A stretch of 64,000 nucleotides of DNA. It comes from Apiotrichum sp. Y4204. Taxonomy: Eukaryota; Basidiomycota; Tremellomycetes; Trichosporonales; Trichosporonaceae. The stretch is from NCBI GenBank assembly GCA_025531455.1, contig JAMYHL010000015.1, positions 372,001 through 436,000 of the forward strand, given 5' to 3'. This document shows, in pieces, positions 33,389 to 44,672 of the stretch. The notes under the pieces are model-generated. The model ran no database searches. It was not told the origin of the DNA and saw nothing but the letters and a program-made list of their open reading frames with translations. Position 1 is the first letter of the stretch, and each line of letters opens with the position of its first letter. The translations under genes were made by a program, and so were the position numbers.

Positions 33389-36300
33389 ATGTCGAACCAC
33401 ACGGGATATCCGTCTGGCTTTCCGCACCAGCATCCACAGCAGCACGCGCATGCGCACGGGTTCCCCCCCCCGAATCTGCAGCATCTCTACCCCGCGGGCA
33501 GCAGTAGTCCGGGGAGCAGGCACGCGCTTGGTGGCAGCGCCGGTGAAAACAACAATAATATTAGTCACCACCCGGGTATTAACTCGTTACCTGGTGGCGG
33601 AGTGTTTTCACCACCGTTTCCCTACCACCAACAGTCACCGCCGCTCGGAGGTGGGCCGCAAGCATCCTTCCAGGCTGGAGAGTACTCTGACGCCGCGTTT
33701 GTGTACGGCGGAGCGGCAGGCGGAGGTGATGGTGGCTGGGCATATGGAAGTGATTTGAATGGTGTCCAGGGATTCCGCGCACCACCATTGTACAGTCCCC
33801 AGCCTGGAGGAGCACCAGTACCAGCACCAGTACCAGCCAGCCAGGCACCACTGCTGGGTGGATTCAATTCGTCGTCGACTTCGACTCCTCCAACATCCTC
33901 TTCTGCAACATCCCATCTCTACTATCCATCCACAACAACAGCACAACAACAACAACATCCACAACAGCTCGGCTTTGCATCTCCGTCCCCAGGTACACCC
34001 CAGCTCTCAGCAGCAGCCCGTAGCCCACATTTATACGCTGCCGCATACGCCCCCATTGCAACACCGCCGCCCGGCGTAGCCCCTGCCGTCACCGCTCAGC
34101 AGGCCTTTTCCCAGCCCGCGCCTCATCTCTCCCCTCCCCCACACCACAACCCTGTTGTAATCCCAACCCCGCCCTCGGCGCAGTGGCAACAACAACAACG
34201 ACAGCAGCTGCTGCAACAACAGCTGCAACAGCAAGGACATCAACACGCCCCTCCCCCTGACAACACACCGCCCCAGGCCTTGCCAGAAGGCCCACCCGCC
34301 ATCGTGTCGGCCTCTCCCACAAACAATAGCCATCCACTCAACAACGATCCCGTAGGTGCTCCCCACATCCCCAGGATCAAGCTCCGACTTCCGGTAGCCT
34401 CCACCTCCACTTCCACCATGCCGTCCCGGCGGCGAGCGTCGCGGACAGCCTCCGCCGCACCGGCGGGCGAGGCTCCAGCAGCACAACCCACCGGCCGCCC
34501 TCGCCGTGGTGCAACCAAAATCAACTATGCGCAGGACAGCGATGATGGTGATTTCGAAGCACACTCGCCGTCGCCATCACCTCGTGCACCGGAACCCGTA
34601 CCAACACGCTCGTTACGCCGCCCAACACGCAGCACGCGGTCGTCGAGAGTCGAGCATGATGAGGATGACGAGGAGTTTGGCGAGGCCGACTATGTCCCGC
34701 AACCAACACACTCCCATGCGACTCGCCGCTCCAGTCGCGCCGCTGCGGCCGCTGCTCCGCCGGTCCACAAGACGCCCGAGCCAGAGTTTGCGGACGCCGA
34801 CGACTTTGAGGGCAAGATGTTGACCACCAGCCCCGTCATCGAGCCGGTCACACGTGCGACGAAGCGGAAAGGGCGGTACATAGCGGATCCCGACGACGAG
34901 GACGAGTTTGAACCCGCAGCAAACGGCGAAGGGGAGGAGGATGCTGAGAAGCCGCGCAGCCAGCGCTCTCGTGGTGCTCGCCACTCGTCCGCCGATGCCG
35001 AGTCCTTTGCACCCTCCGATTCGGCATCGCCCTCTCCGTCATCCAGTCCAGAACCAGTGGCTGACGACTATGAGGATGAAGATGTGCATTCCTTGGCTGA
35101 CAGCCCACCGCGCCGCACCCGCCAGAGCCTGCGTTCTGCTCCTCGAGCAGCAGCAGCACGCATGACACGCAACTCGCGCCGTGCCGACTCTGAGGAAGAA
35201 ACCGGTGGCCGCCGCAATCTCCGCAAACGCAACAATGTCGACTACACCCTCCCCCCGATCGACATGACTGCCGAGCTGGCTGCCGCTGAGCGGCAGGCGG
35301 AGGCCGTCCGCGCGATGGGCGGTCCACGGGGCGCACCGCGCTTTGGATTCGCGGCCATGAACAAGCTTCCTTGGATGTCCAAGGGGCGCGATAACATGGC
35401 GCAGGCCATGGGAGATCCAGACTCTTCAGATTCTGTGAGCTAGTCATGGTCGCCCAAGCTGACAACAGGACGATAATCTCCAAATGGCTGGCCCGTCGCG
35501 AGCCGCAGGACCAGGTCCCGCTGGGCCCAATGTCCCCGGACCCACGGACGTTCCCAACTATGGTCGCTTCAATCCCAAGTCCTGTGCGTACAGTTCATAT
35601 TCCATGATTGCCCCGATGGTTGGCTGACTTGTAGCGACGGCCGATGCTGATCCCCTGGGCGTCGATGTCAACGTCACCTTTGACCGCGTGGGAGGGTTGG
35701 ATAACCACATTGACCAGCTCAAGGAGATGGTTGCACTGCCGTTGCTGTATCCCGAGCTGTTCAAACAGTTTGGCATCATTCCGCCCCGCGGCGTCCTCTT
35801 CCATGGTCCGCCAGGTACGGGTAAGACTCTCCTTGCCCGTGCGCTCGCTGCCTCGTGCAGCAATGGGAACACGAAGATCTGTGAGTGCGGAGGCCATGGC
35901 TGTTGCTGACCCCAGCCTTCTTCATGCGCAAGGGTGCCGATGTGCTGTCAAAATGGGTTGGTGAGGCAGAGCGCCAGCTGCGCATGCTCTTCGAGGAGGC
36001 ACGCGCGTCGCAGCCGAGTATCATCTTCTTTGACGAGATCGACGGCCTGGCCCCCGTGCGAAGCAGTAAACAGGACCAGATCCACGCGAGTCTCGTCTCA
36101 ACGCTGCTCGCTCTTATGGACGGTATGGATGGCCGCGGGCAGGTGATCGTCATTGGAGCAACGAACCGTCCCGACGCCGTGGACCCCGCGCTGCGCCGTC
36201 CTGGTCGCTTCGACCGCGAGTTCTATTTCCCGCTCCCTAACCTTGACGCGCGGCGACAGATCATCAAGATCAACACGCGCGAGTGGTCGCCCCAGCTGCC

Positions 36301-38788
36301 AGAGGACATGCTCGACACGCTTGCCGTTCTCACCAAGGGCTATGGCGGTGCTGACCTGCGTGCCTTGTCCACAGAGGCTGCGCTGAACGCGATTCAGCGG
36401 AGATATCCCCAGATATACAAGACCAACGACAGGTTGCTTGTCGAGCCTGGGTCCATCCATGTGCAGCCCAAGGACTTTATGCTTGCAGTGAAGAGTGAGT
36501 TGCCGATTTTCTCTCGATCAACTGACAGCAGAAATCATTCCTTCCTCCGCTCGCTCCACATCCTCTGCGGCTATCCAGTTGCCCAAGCAACTTGTGCCCC
36601 TTCTCCAAGACGACCTTGACCGGCTAAAGACGGCTGTGGACCGTGCCCTCCCGCCAGTGAAGAACCGCACGGCGCTTGAGGAGGCTCAGTACGAGGACGA
36701 CGAGGGTGATACCTTTGAGAAGGAGCTCATGCTGCAGTGTAAGTTACTCAGAATGGATCGTGCTGACATTAGCGCTTGACAAGCTGCGGACATACCGCCC
36801 GCGTCTGTTGGTCTACGGCCCACATGGATCAGGTCAGACGTACCTCGGCCCTGCGATTCTGCACCATCTCGAGGGCTTCCACGTCCAAGCCTTCGATCTC
36901 GCAACGTTGATGAGCGATTCGACACGGACTACCGAAGCCGCCATCGTGCAGCTCTTCGTTGAGGCCAAGCGCCACCAGCCAAGCATCATCTTCATCCCGT
37001 CACTGTCGCAGTGGGCGTCGACCGTGTCCGACACTGCGCGTGCAACCACGCGTGCCCTTCTGGATGGCATCCCGCCATCAGATCCCGTCCTCCTGCTTGC
37101 CATCGTCGACGGCCCGTTGAGCAGTCTCCCGTCAGACGTCCGCGGGTGGTTTGGATATGGAACTGAGAACCGCATCGAGTTGAGGAAGCCATCAGCCGTG
37201 AGTTGTGTCCTGTCCATCGTAACTCACACTTCAGACCCAGCGCGACCAGTTCTTCGCCGAGCTGCTCTCCTCCGTCGAGCGTAAACCGACAGACTTCCCA
37301 GATGGTGTGCCGCGAAAAAAGCGTGTGCTCGAGGTTCTTCCTCTTGCTGAGCCGCTTCCGCCCCGTCAGCCGACACAGGCCGAGGTCGCCCGCGATTTGG
37401 AGCGCGATAGTGCCGCAAGGAACATGATGACGCTCAGCTTCACCTCGCTGGTGTCCGACTTTGCGAGAAAGTACCGCCGTCCGGTGGCGCTGGCCAAGGA
37501 GGCGGCGTTTATGCGAGCACAGTTCGAGAGTGAACAGGCACAGCAAGTGGCCGCTGAAGAGCGAGCCGCGCAGGCGATTCTCAACGACAGCATCCCGCCT
37601 GCGGTTGAGCCCGCTGTTCCGGGCGTCTCCGACGCAGCTGCCGTCCCACCGCCGCCAGAACTTGTGAACGGCGGACCGGCGCTCATGGAGATCAGTGGTG
37701 AGGCGCCTGTCGCCCAGCTGGCTATCGTTCCGCCCGTCGCCCTTCCGGACACCCAGGAGAACGTCGTGATCGAGTCATTTACATCAACGGAGCCCACGTT
37801 GCCTCCTCCGCCTGCCGCTGCTCCGACTCTCCCCGCTATCCAGGCGGTGCTCGCCCGGGAGACTGTCGAGGGGAGTGCGCAGCCGTCTGAGGCGGCGTCC
37901 ACTCACAAGATCGAGGCGCATAACATCGACATCGACATTATGCAGCACAAGCTCATCAAGCACAAGTACTACACGCCCGGCGAATTCCTGGCGGACATTG
38001 CGCTGATTGAGGAGAACGCCAGGCATATTGGCGGTGCCGAACAGCTCAAGGTCAGCGAGATGTGCGCGTTCGCCAAGGCGCACGTGCAGACGTTTGACCC
38101 AAAGTGGAACCCCGAGTTTGAGCGGTACTCGCAGCGCATGCGGGAGCGCAAGGCCGAGCGGAAAGCGAAGCGCGAAAAGGAGCGTGCAGAGGCAGACGCC
38201 AAGGTGAAGGAGCGCGAGCCGGCGAATGGATCTGTCGAGGCTGGTGCAGGCGACGAGGCGGCCGGTGCCAACGGTAACGGTAACGGCCACAAGCGTGTGC
38301 GGGAGGATGACGAGACGCACGGCCCTGCGAAGCGCGCGCGCGAGGACGAGATGGATGTCGACCCTATCGAGTCGATCCAGAACGGCACGCAGCTCACGCG
38401 TGTCGAGTCTATACAGTCCATTCCGGCAACGCAGCCGCAGACAACGTCCCCCAAGGCGCCAGAGGCAGCAAAGGAGGCGACGCCGAAACCGCCCACCCCA
38501 GCAGCCAAGTCGCCGACGCCAGCACCAGTGTACCCGCCGTTCGTCGTCCCCGCCGGCGAGCTGCAGCACCTCGCGACCGTCCTCCGCGACGACACTGCGC
38601 CGCTCAACGTCGAGGAGCTGGAGCAGCTGCGCGCGACGCTGCTCGACTGCGTGTGGCGCGCGCGCACAGAGTGGGACCGCGGGGCGCTGCTCAAGGACAT
38701 GAGCGCGCGTGCGAGGGAATTCATTGCCGAGGTCAAGGAGGTGCGCGAGATGGAGCGGCGCGAGCGCATGCGCGAGGCGCTTTATTAG
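33389..38788 (+). CDS. YTA7: Yta7/ATAD2-type AAA-ATPase with bromodomain
   Basis: Predicted 1723 aa, seven exons: 33389-35434, 35469-35583, 35635-35880, 35916-36494, 36532-36738, 36773-37197, 37235-38788. Nuclear chromatin ATPase that acts on histone H3-H4 and marks active or boundary chromatin. The first ~680 residues are disordered (His/Gln/Pro runs, then Arg/acidic stretches). AAA1 is complete: GPPGTGKT about 778-785, Walker [32 protein letters not shown]2 is degenerate: GPHGSGQT about 1080 and IIFIPSLSQ without acidic Walker B residues, usual for this family. A divergent bromodomain lies about 1435-1500 ([20 protein letters not shown]), then a charged linker and a conserved helical C-terminus. 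Confidence 0.92.
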
Positions 38789-39012
38789 TATATAGGTATA
38801 CATAGCAGTATTGGGTGCATTGGATACGCCGTAGATGAGATGTAGATGAAGTGTGGTAGTTCATGCAGGTTAGTAGTATGGTTTTCTCAAACAGCTGCGG
38901 CTGCAGACAATGGTATCACAACGACGCTGCATCATCTTCAGACCTACGAAACCCCATGATATAGCACGAATACAAGCTGGCCACTAGTGGAACCTTTTGC
39001 CTCCCGCCTCGC

Positions 39013-41112
39013 TTAGAGCTTGGCTTCACGCCTGGGTGCGCCGTTGTCCTTTACGCCGCCAACCTCGCGGATGCCGTTGGCGGGGATAAAGTTGTTGGGG
39101 TCCATGGCGTTTCCGCATCCGTTGAAGGCCATGCCCTTGATGGTCGCGTGGCCCTTGATGCCGGTGGCCTTTTCGAGGGCGGTGCCAATGTCCGGGTGGG
39201 CCGTGCGGAAGATTGCAATCTGGCGGCGGATGGCCTCCTTGTTCTTGCACGTCGACATGTGGCCCGCGACAGTCTTGATCCAGCGGTCGCGCTCGCCCTG
39301 GGAGAACACCTTGGTCCAGAGGTTGCGGGGGGCGTTAAAGTCCTCGGGGCGGATGGCCGAGAGGTACGAGATGGACTCTGCGACAAAGCCGCCGTGCACG
39401 CGGTCGAGGTTGGCGCGCGACTCGGAAAAGGTGACGGCGTTGCCCTCGCCCGTGGCGAGGTAGTTGAGGCGGTCGCCCTGGTTGTAGAAGGCCATGGGGC
39501 CGTCGCGCTGGAACGAGGCGGCGTGGTAGCCGGTCGCGCTCTGGTTGACGGGGAGCTGGGCGTAGTTTGCGCCGAGACGGTGGCGGTGCGTGTCGGGGTA
39601 CGAGAAGAGACGGGACTGGAGGACGGGGTCGGCCGACGGCTCGATACCGGGCACCATGTGCGAGGGGGAGAAGGCCGCCTGCTCAATCTCGGCAAAGTAG
39701 TTTTTGGCGTTGGTGTTGAGCTCAAACTTGCCAATCTGGCGGAGGGGGTAGTCCTTGTGCGGCCAGATGTGGGTCAGGTCGTTGACGTTGATGCCCTTCT
39801 TCTCCCAGGCCTCGACGGCCTGCTCGGGGGTCATGATCTGGACGGAGAGGGTCCACGACGGGAACTCGCCGCGCTCAATCGCCTCGTACAGGTCCTTCTG
39901 GCCGTGGTCGGGCGAGAGCTTGGCAGCCTCCTCGTTTGTGAGGGTCTTGATGCCCTGGTTCGAGCGCGCGTGGAACTGCGCGTACACCCACGAGCCGTCC
40001 TTGCGGTACAGCTTGACTGTGTGGCCATAGTAGCCGTGCATGTGGCGGAAGCCGTCGGGGATACCGCGGTCGGACATCAGGACCTGCGGGTGTGAGTATG
40101 GGACGGAAAACAGGTGGTAGCCAGCGCGGGTGAGATAACGATAAGATCAAGGCATGCCAGTGATGGCAGCTCGAGATCATCATCCCTCACACCACTGGAT
40201 CGCCTCGCACTCACCATAACCTGGTGGCACGACTCGGGGTTCTGCGAGAGGTAGTCCCAGAACATGGTCGAGTCGTCGCCGCCGCCGAGGTGGGTCGCCG
40301 GGTGGCGCTTCTGGGTGTCTGGAGGTGAGTTCCACGTCTAGTTTATTCAGCTCACGGATGAAGTGCGGGAACTTGGCGGCGTCACGGAGGAAGAACACGG
40401 CTGGCAATCAGTAAACATTCCCCATCGCGCCCAACTCTGCACTTACGGGTGTTGTTGGCCACCATGTCCCAGTTGCCCTCGGCGGTGCGGAACTTGATGG
40501 CAAAGCCACGGGGGTCGCGGGCATTGTCGCTGGAGCCGCTCTCGCCACCGACAGTGGAGAAGCGGACCGAGACGCCGCACTTGGAGCCCTTCTTGAACAG
40601 GTCGGCCATGCACAGGTCCTCAAGACCGTCAGTGCACACCCAGTCGCCGTGGGCGCCCGAGCCCTTGGCGTGAACGACACGCTCGGGGATACGCTCGCGG
40701 TCAAAGTGGGCGAGCAGGCTGGATGTCAGTGGGATGAAGGTGGGGGCTCGGAAGGCGAGTGGGGGCGGGTCTCCGCAGGGACTGGCAGGGCATCTCGGCT
40801 CCTCGGCGTATTCCTCTACCCAGGGGACACTAGCCGCCGGCTAGGTTACTCCCCAGTGAGGAGTGGCGCTCTCGGACTCGCCGAGACGTCGATGCCGCCG
40901 CTCCGCGCTGCGCGCTCTCCCCAATACTCTAATCTGTCTTGCACTCACTCAATGAGGTGGAAGTCCTGGAGGAGGAGGCCCTGGTTGCCGGCGCGCTGGG
41001 TGGCATAGGGGTGGGGGATGGGGGCGCCGTTCGAGGCGGTGTAGACGGCCTGGCTCGACTTGGTGTCGCGGTCGGCCTCGTAGGACCTGGGCTTGGGGGC
41101 CTTGGGGGACAT
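39013..41112 (-). CDS. Peroxisomal catalase
   Basis: Predicted 551 aa, exons 41112-40949, 40718-40447, 40400-40356, 40318-40215, 40083-39013; introns of 230, 46, 37 and 131 nt. Heme enzyme that splits hydrogen peroxide into water and oxygen. The catalytic His lies in [16 protein letters not shown], the distal Asn in ANNTPVFFLRD, and the proximal heme Tyr in [15 protein letters not shown]. The core [20 protein letters not shown] and GPMAFYNQ are typical of clade-3 catalases. The last residues are EAKL, whose AKL matches a type 1 peroxisome targeting signal. An N-terminal [14 protein letters not shown] extension precedes the first conserved block. A G/C-skewed repeat lies just upstream of the ATG and a TATA-like box about 130 bp upstream. 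Confidence 0.95.
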
Positions 41113-41129
41113 GTTTGTGCGATTAACGA

Positions 41130-41168
41130 TGGGGGGATGGGGATGGGGATGGGGATGGGGATGGGGAG
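41130..41168. repeat. (GGGGAT)n run next to catalase start
   Basis: Five to six GGGGAT units and a final GGGAGGG on the plus strand, 18-56 bp upstream of the catalase ATG. Read in the catalase sense the run is CCCCAT, so the G-rich strand is the template. Confidence 0.9.
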
Positions 41169-41240
41169 GGAGAGAAGTCAAGGAGGGGGGTGGGTAATAA
41201 GTGGCACGGGAGTTCGCGAGAGCGATGGGTGGGGTTTGTG

Positions 41241-41250
41241 TTTATATAAG
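41241..41250 (-). promoter_or_regulatory. TATA-like box of catalase gene
   Basis: Reads CTTATATAAA on the coding strand, about 130 bp upstream of the catalase start codon. Inferred from sequence and distance only. Confidence 0.4.
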
Positions 41251-42363
41251 GTGGGCAAGTCCGGCTGTCGGTGGGAATGCGGGGCGGGCGAATGAGGACA
41301 AGGCCGATTGACAGGTAGTAGAGAAGTCGCACCCGTCGCTAACCCGCTTTCTACACGGGGTGCATTTCATCTCCATCCCCATCTCCCATCTCCACATCCT
41401 TGCTGCTGCGCGCCGCGCGGCCGCAGCCCGGCTACGTGCACCGCGCTGCGTGTTCGGACGCGTGGCACATTGGTAAGGTTTATTGCATCCTCGATTCCGA
41501 CGAGAGCCGGGCACCAGCCGGGGGGCGGGTCATGTGAGCAAAAACCCACATACTGACAACAACAATAGTCCACGGGCAAACCAAGCTTTTGGCTGCAGGC
41601 ACACTGATTGCGGGCACATTGCTGGCGACGCATAGGATACAGCCAGACGGTTGTCTGCATGCTACCCAACAATCGCGGATCACCATGCACGGCAGCGTCG
41701 CCACTGTCGATGGTCGCCACTCTCGAAGATGTTCGCGGACGCTAGTCTCTCCGCAAACCCCTCCCGCCCGGCTGTGGGGTACCGACCAGCATTCCCGCAG
41801 CTCACCAAGGATCACTAATCATATGAATCGTATGGAATCATATCGCCCAGCTCGGAGCACTAGACGCCGACCTCCACATCGGTCGGTCGGCATGCCTCTA
41901 CCAGCCCACCCGCGATCGGCAGAGCCCACCGTCCTAGCAGTCCTCATCTTCAGCTACAGAATCCACCAATGGCCGCGGCGCAATTTCCCGTCGGCAAACG
42001 AGCGGCGCGAATGGAAAGGATGTGGTTGGGCGTGGCTGTATTTACCGAAATGCGAGAACCCGGAGCACGGACCGGAGATTAGAACCCAGCCCTGCAACAA
42101 ATCCGCTGCATGCAGCCATGTGCTCCCACTGGCAGCAGTAGCTGTTATCGCGTCGGCCATGGGTAAGCCTTTCGTCGCTACTCGGCCTATCGTGCTCGCT
42201 GCGAGCATCCCTTTAGCCGATCACCCCGGCGGTTCCGGAGATCATGAGCAGATCAGGGCCACGGAAACGGAGGACCGTGCGTCTCGCGCGAATCCCACGT
42301 TTTGTCAGCATGGCCCGGCAGCTGGCAGCACCGGAACAACATCCGGGATCTGGTCCCGCCGAT

Positions 42364-42377
42364 CCCCCCCCCCCCCC
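42364..42377. repeat. Poly-C tract (C14)
   Basis: Fourteen consecutive C, followed by TCT and another run of six C. Confidence 0.9.
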
Positions 42378-42799
42378 TCTCCCCCCAAATTTAGCCTCCC
42401 CGCACCCTGACCTTGGCACACGCGGATCATGACGTCGAGGTTCGCTTAGTGCACTTAGTGGATCACGCTTTGCGGGGGCCCCTTCAGGGGAGGTGCATGA
42501 CAATGCGACAGTGACGTATATTCACGTGTTATTTTGTCACGTGATGCGTCTCTCGCATGCTCCCTGCACCTGTGCATCCCTGTTGCTCTGGGCTGCTCCA
42601 CGCTGCCCCTCGGCGCCACGCCGACCCAGGCCACTGTGCCATTGTGTCTCCCCCTCTTTTGCCATGTCGACAGGATGTTGATGGCACTCCCAATGTTGAT
42701 TCCCTAACTCCTGTTCTTGCTCTTCTTCTTATCTTTCTTCTCTTTCCCTACTTCTCTTTTTTTTCTTTCTTCTGATTCCCACACTGTATCCCATACACC

Positions 42800-44191
42800 A
42801 TGTTCATATACAACGTCCACGCCCCGACCAAGACATTCGCCCTCTCCGCAAAAGGTGAGCCGACTGCAACGCGCAGCGGGCGCTGCACATTCGGGCATGT
42901 CACGCGCCCCCATCGCACCTCCACTTCTTTCCCCCATAGCAAAAGTGACGGCCCATGCTGACTGGCAGAGAAGGAGGATTGCGCGGGACTCATTGAGCGG
43001 ATTCTCACCAAGGCGCGGCTGTCGGCCGACGACGACGCCGCCGTGCGCAACAACAAGGGCGGCGCCGGCATCGTGTACGAGTTTGACGGCGACCGCTGGT
43101 CCCTCGAAGATGGTGAGCAGTTAGGTGGCTTGGATGTTAACTGCTGCAGACGACGACCTCTCGATTGTGAATGCGCGGTTCAAGTCGGAGGCGGAGAGCA
43201 ACCCCACGCCGAGCATCACGCTCCACATTGTACAGCCGACGGCGCCGAACGCACAGAACGGGAACGGGCACGCGATGGGCGCGTCGCCGCCGACATATGT
43301 GTCTGCCAGTGCGCAGCTGCAGGCGCGGACCGAGCGGAAGAAGAAGGGGCCGTCGGGGGCGGGTTCTTTGGCCGACTCGGCCGTGTCGTCCCCGCGCTCG
43401 CCCCGCCGTGCCAGCCACACTCCGTCAGAGTACACTATCCGCGCGCCGACGACCGACATACTCACGGCGTCGACCTCGCTTGGCATCCCGAATGCAGAAA
43501 AGCAGCGCGCACGCAGCGTTCGCTCCGCACGCAGCACACGCTCGCACCGCAGCAAATGGGGCGACGATGACGCCGAGCCGCTCGGTGACGTCAAGCGCCG
43601 CCAGTGGGAAGAGGTAGGCAGCACACTCGGCAGCACACGCGTGCTTGGAGCGGCTCCAGCTTACACCAGTTCCACGCCAACAACGGCGTCCGCACCGTGC
43701 TCGGCAAGGTTGGAAACGTCAACAATGGTGCGGGGTCGAGTGGCCGAGTGGTGCTGACTCCAGTGCGCATGCTCCTCAAGTCGGGCCATCGTCATATCTA
43801 CGTATCGCGCTCGTTTGCCACGCGCCACGGGCTTATTTCGAGCAAGGTGAGTCCGGCTTGTATTCTCCGTGCTAACATGCAGCAAACACCTGGCCGCGGG
43901 GGTTACAGCGGGCTGCAGATTCTCGGCAATGTGCCGATCACCGTCGGCTCGCGGACGGGCGTGCACACGGTTATGCTGTCCGAGGAGCCGCACTTTGACG
44001 TTATTCTCGGCCGCGCGTGGATCGAGAAGATGAACATCAAGTGGGTGGACAAACACAATAAGAGGTGCTGACAAGACAGGGTGGACCCGATGGACCAGAC
44101 GCTGCTCACGTACATGGACTCGGGCGAGGTCATCCCCTGCGACCTCGTCGTGCTCCGCGATGCCAAGGGCGAGATTATCACCATCACCTAG
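42800..44191 (+). CDS. PB1/ubiquitin-like plus retropepsin-fold protein lacking catalytic Asp
   Basis: Predicted 357 aa, seven exons: 42800-42854, 42969-43112, 43150-43613, 43670-43727, 43764-43846, 43883-44040, 44080-44191. The N-terminus (MFIYNVHAPTKTFALSAKE; GAGIVYEFDGDRWSLEDDDD) looks like a PB1 or ubiquitin-like fold; the middle is Ser/Arg-rich and disordered. The C-terminal ~135 residues follow the retropepsin plan: strand GVRTVLGKVGNV, flap-side VRMLLKSGHRHIYVS, SFATRHGLI, GYSGLQILGNVPITVGS, and the hallmark HFDVILGRAWIEKMNI. Where D-S/T-G is required the sequence has K246-S247-G248, so a classic protease is unlikely. No reverse transcriptase, integrase or LTR is nearby, so it is a cellular, intron-bearing gene. 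Two 36-nt introns are in frame and stop-free. Fold assignment is by eye. Confidence 0.65.
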
Positions 44192-44672
44192 AGGTTGCAC
44201 GTACTCTCCGTCTTGAGCCATAGTCATAATATGTCTAGTAATAGTCTGTTTTACATACATGCAGATGGTTGTATCGATACGGGAGAGGGATAGGTGCATG
44301 AAGGAGGATACAGTGTGAGACTGAGACTGCGACTTGAGATGGGGTGTGTGTTTTGCAGATTGTGAGACACGCTTTCCCACGGTTGTAGGCTGGGTACATG
44401 ACGCGCTGGCGCTCAATGGTCGTGGCGCGGAGGGCTCTGGTCGCTGGATGAGAGGTGGTGCCTGGGACGAGCTGGATGCAATGTCCTTTCGAGGTGGCAG
44501 CCATCCTTCTGATTCTCGTCATTCCCCCATCCCATCCCGAGGAACACTCGTTAAACAACAGTCTCTACTCTCCCTCTCTCTCTCTTCGCCGCCTCTCCCC
44601 TCCGACTCCCCACTATTCTCCCGCACTCCCACCTCTACTCATAAACCGCATACTCCCCAACCATCTGTCAGA
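44192..44672. other. Spacer upstream of coronin-dUTPase
   Basis: 480 bp with a TCTC-rich stretch (about 44573-44590) before the ATG, a common fungal promoter feature. Nothing else is recognised. Confidence 0.5.

Larger units (their letters stand above)
41113..42799. other. Long divergent spacer (catalase / retropepsin-fold gene)
   Basis: 1.7 kb holding the catalase promoter with its GGGGAT run and TATA-like box, a poly-C tract, and a CT-rich leader before the ATG at 42800. A 273-codon open frame across 41589-42410 has no family resemblance and is not called. Confidence 0.5.

Noticed and set aside
41589..42410. 273-codon plus-strand open frame in the catalase upstream spacer
   Set aside because: No recognisable domain, runs into a poly-C tract, unusual composition; chance opening in GC-rich DNA is likely.
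43670..44191. Ty3-type retrotransposon remnant
   Set aside because: Only a retropepsin-like domain is present, in a multi-intron gene; no reverse transcriptase, integrase, LTR or target duplication nearby.
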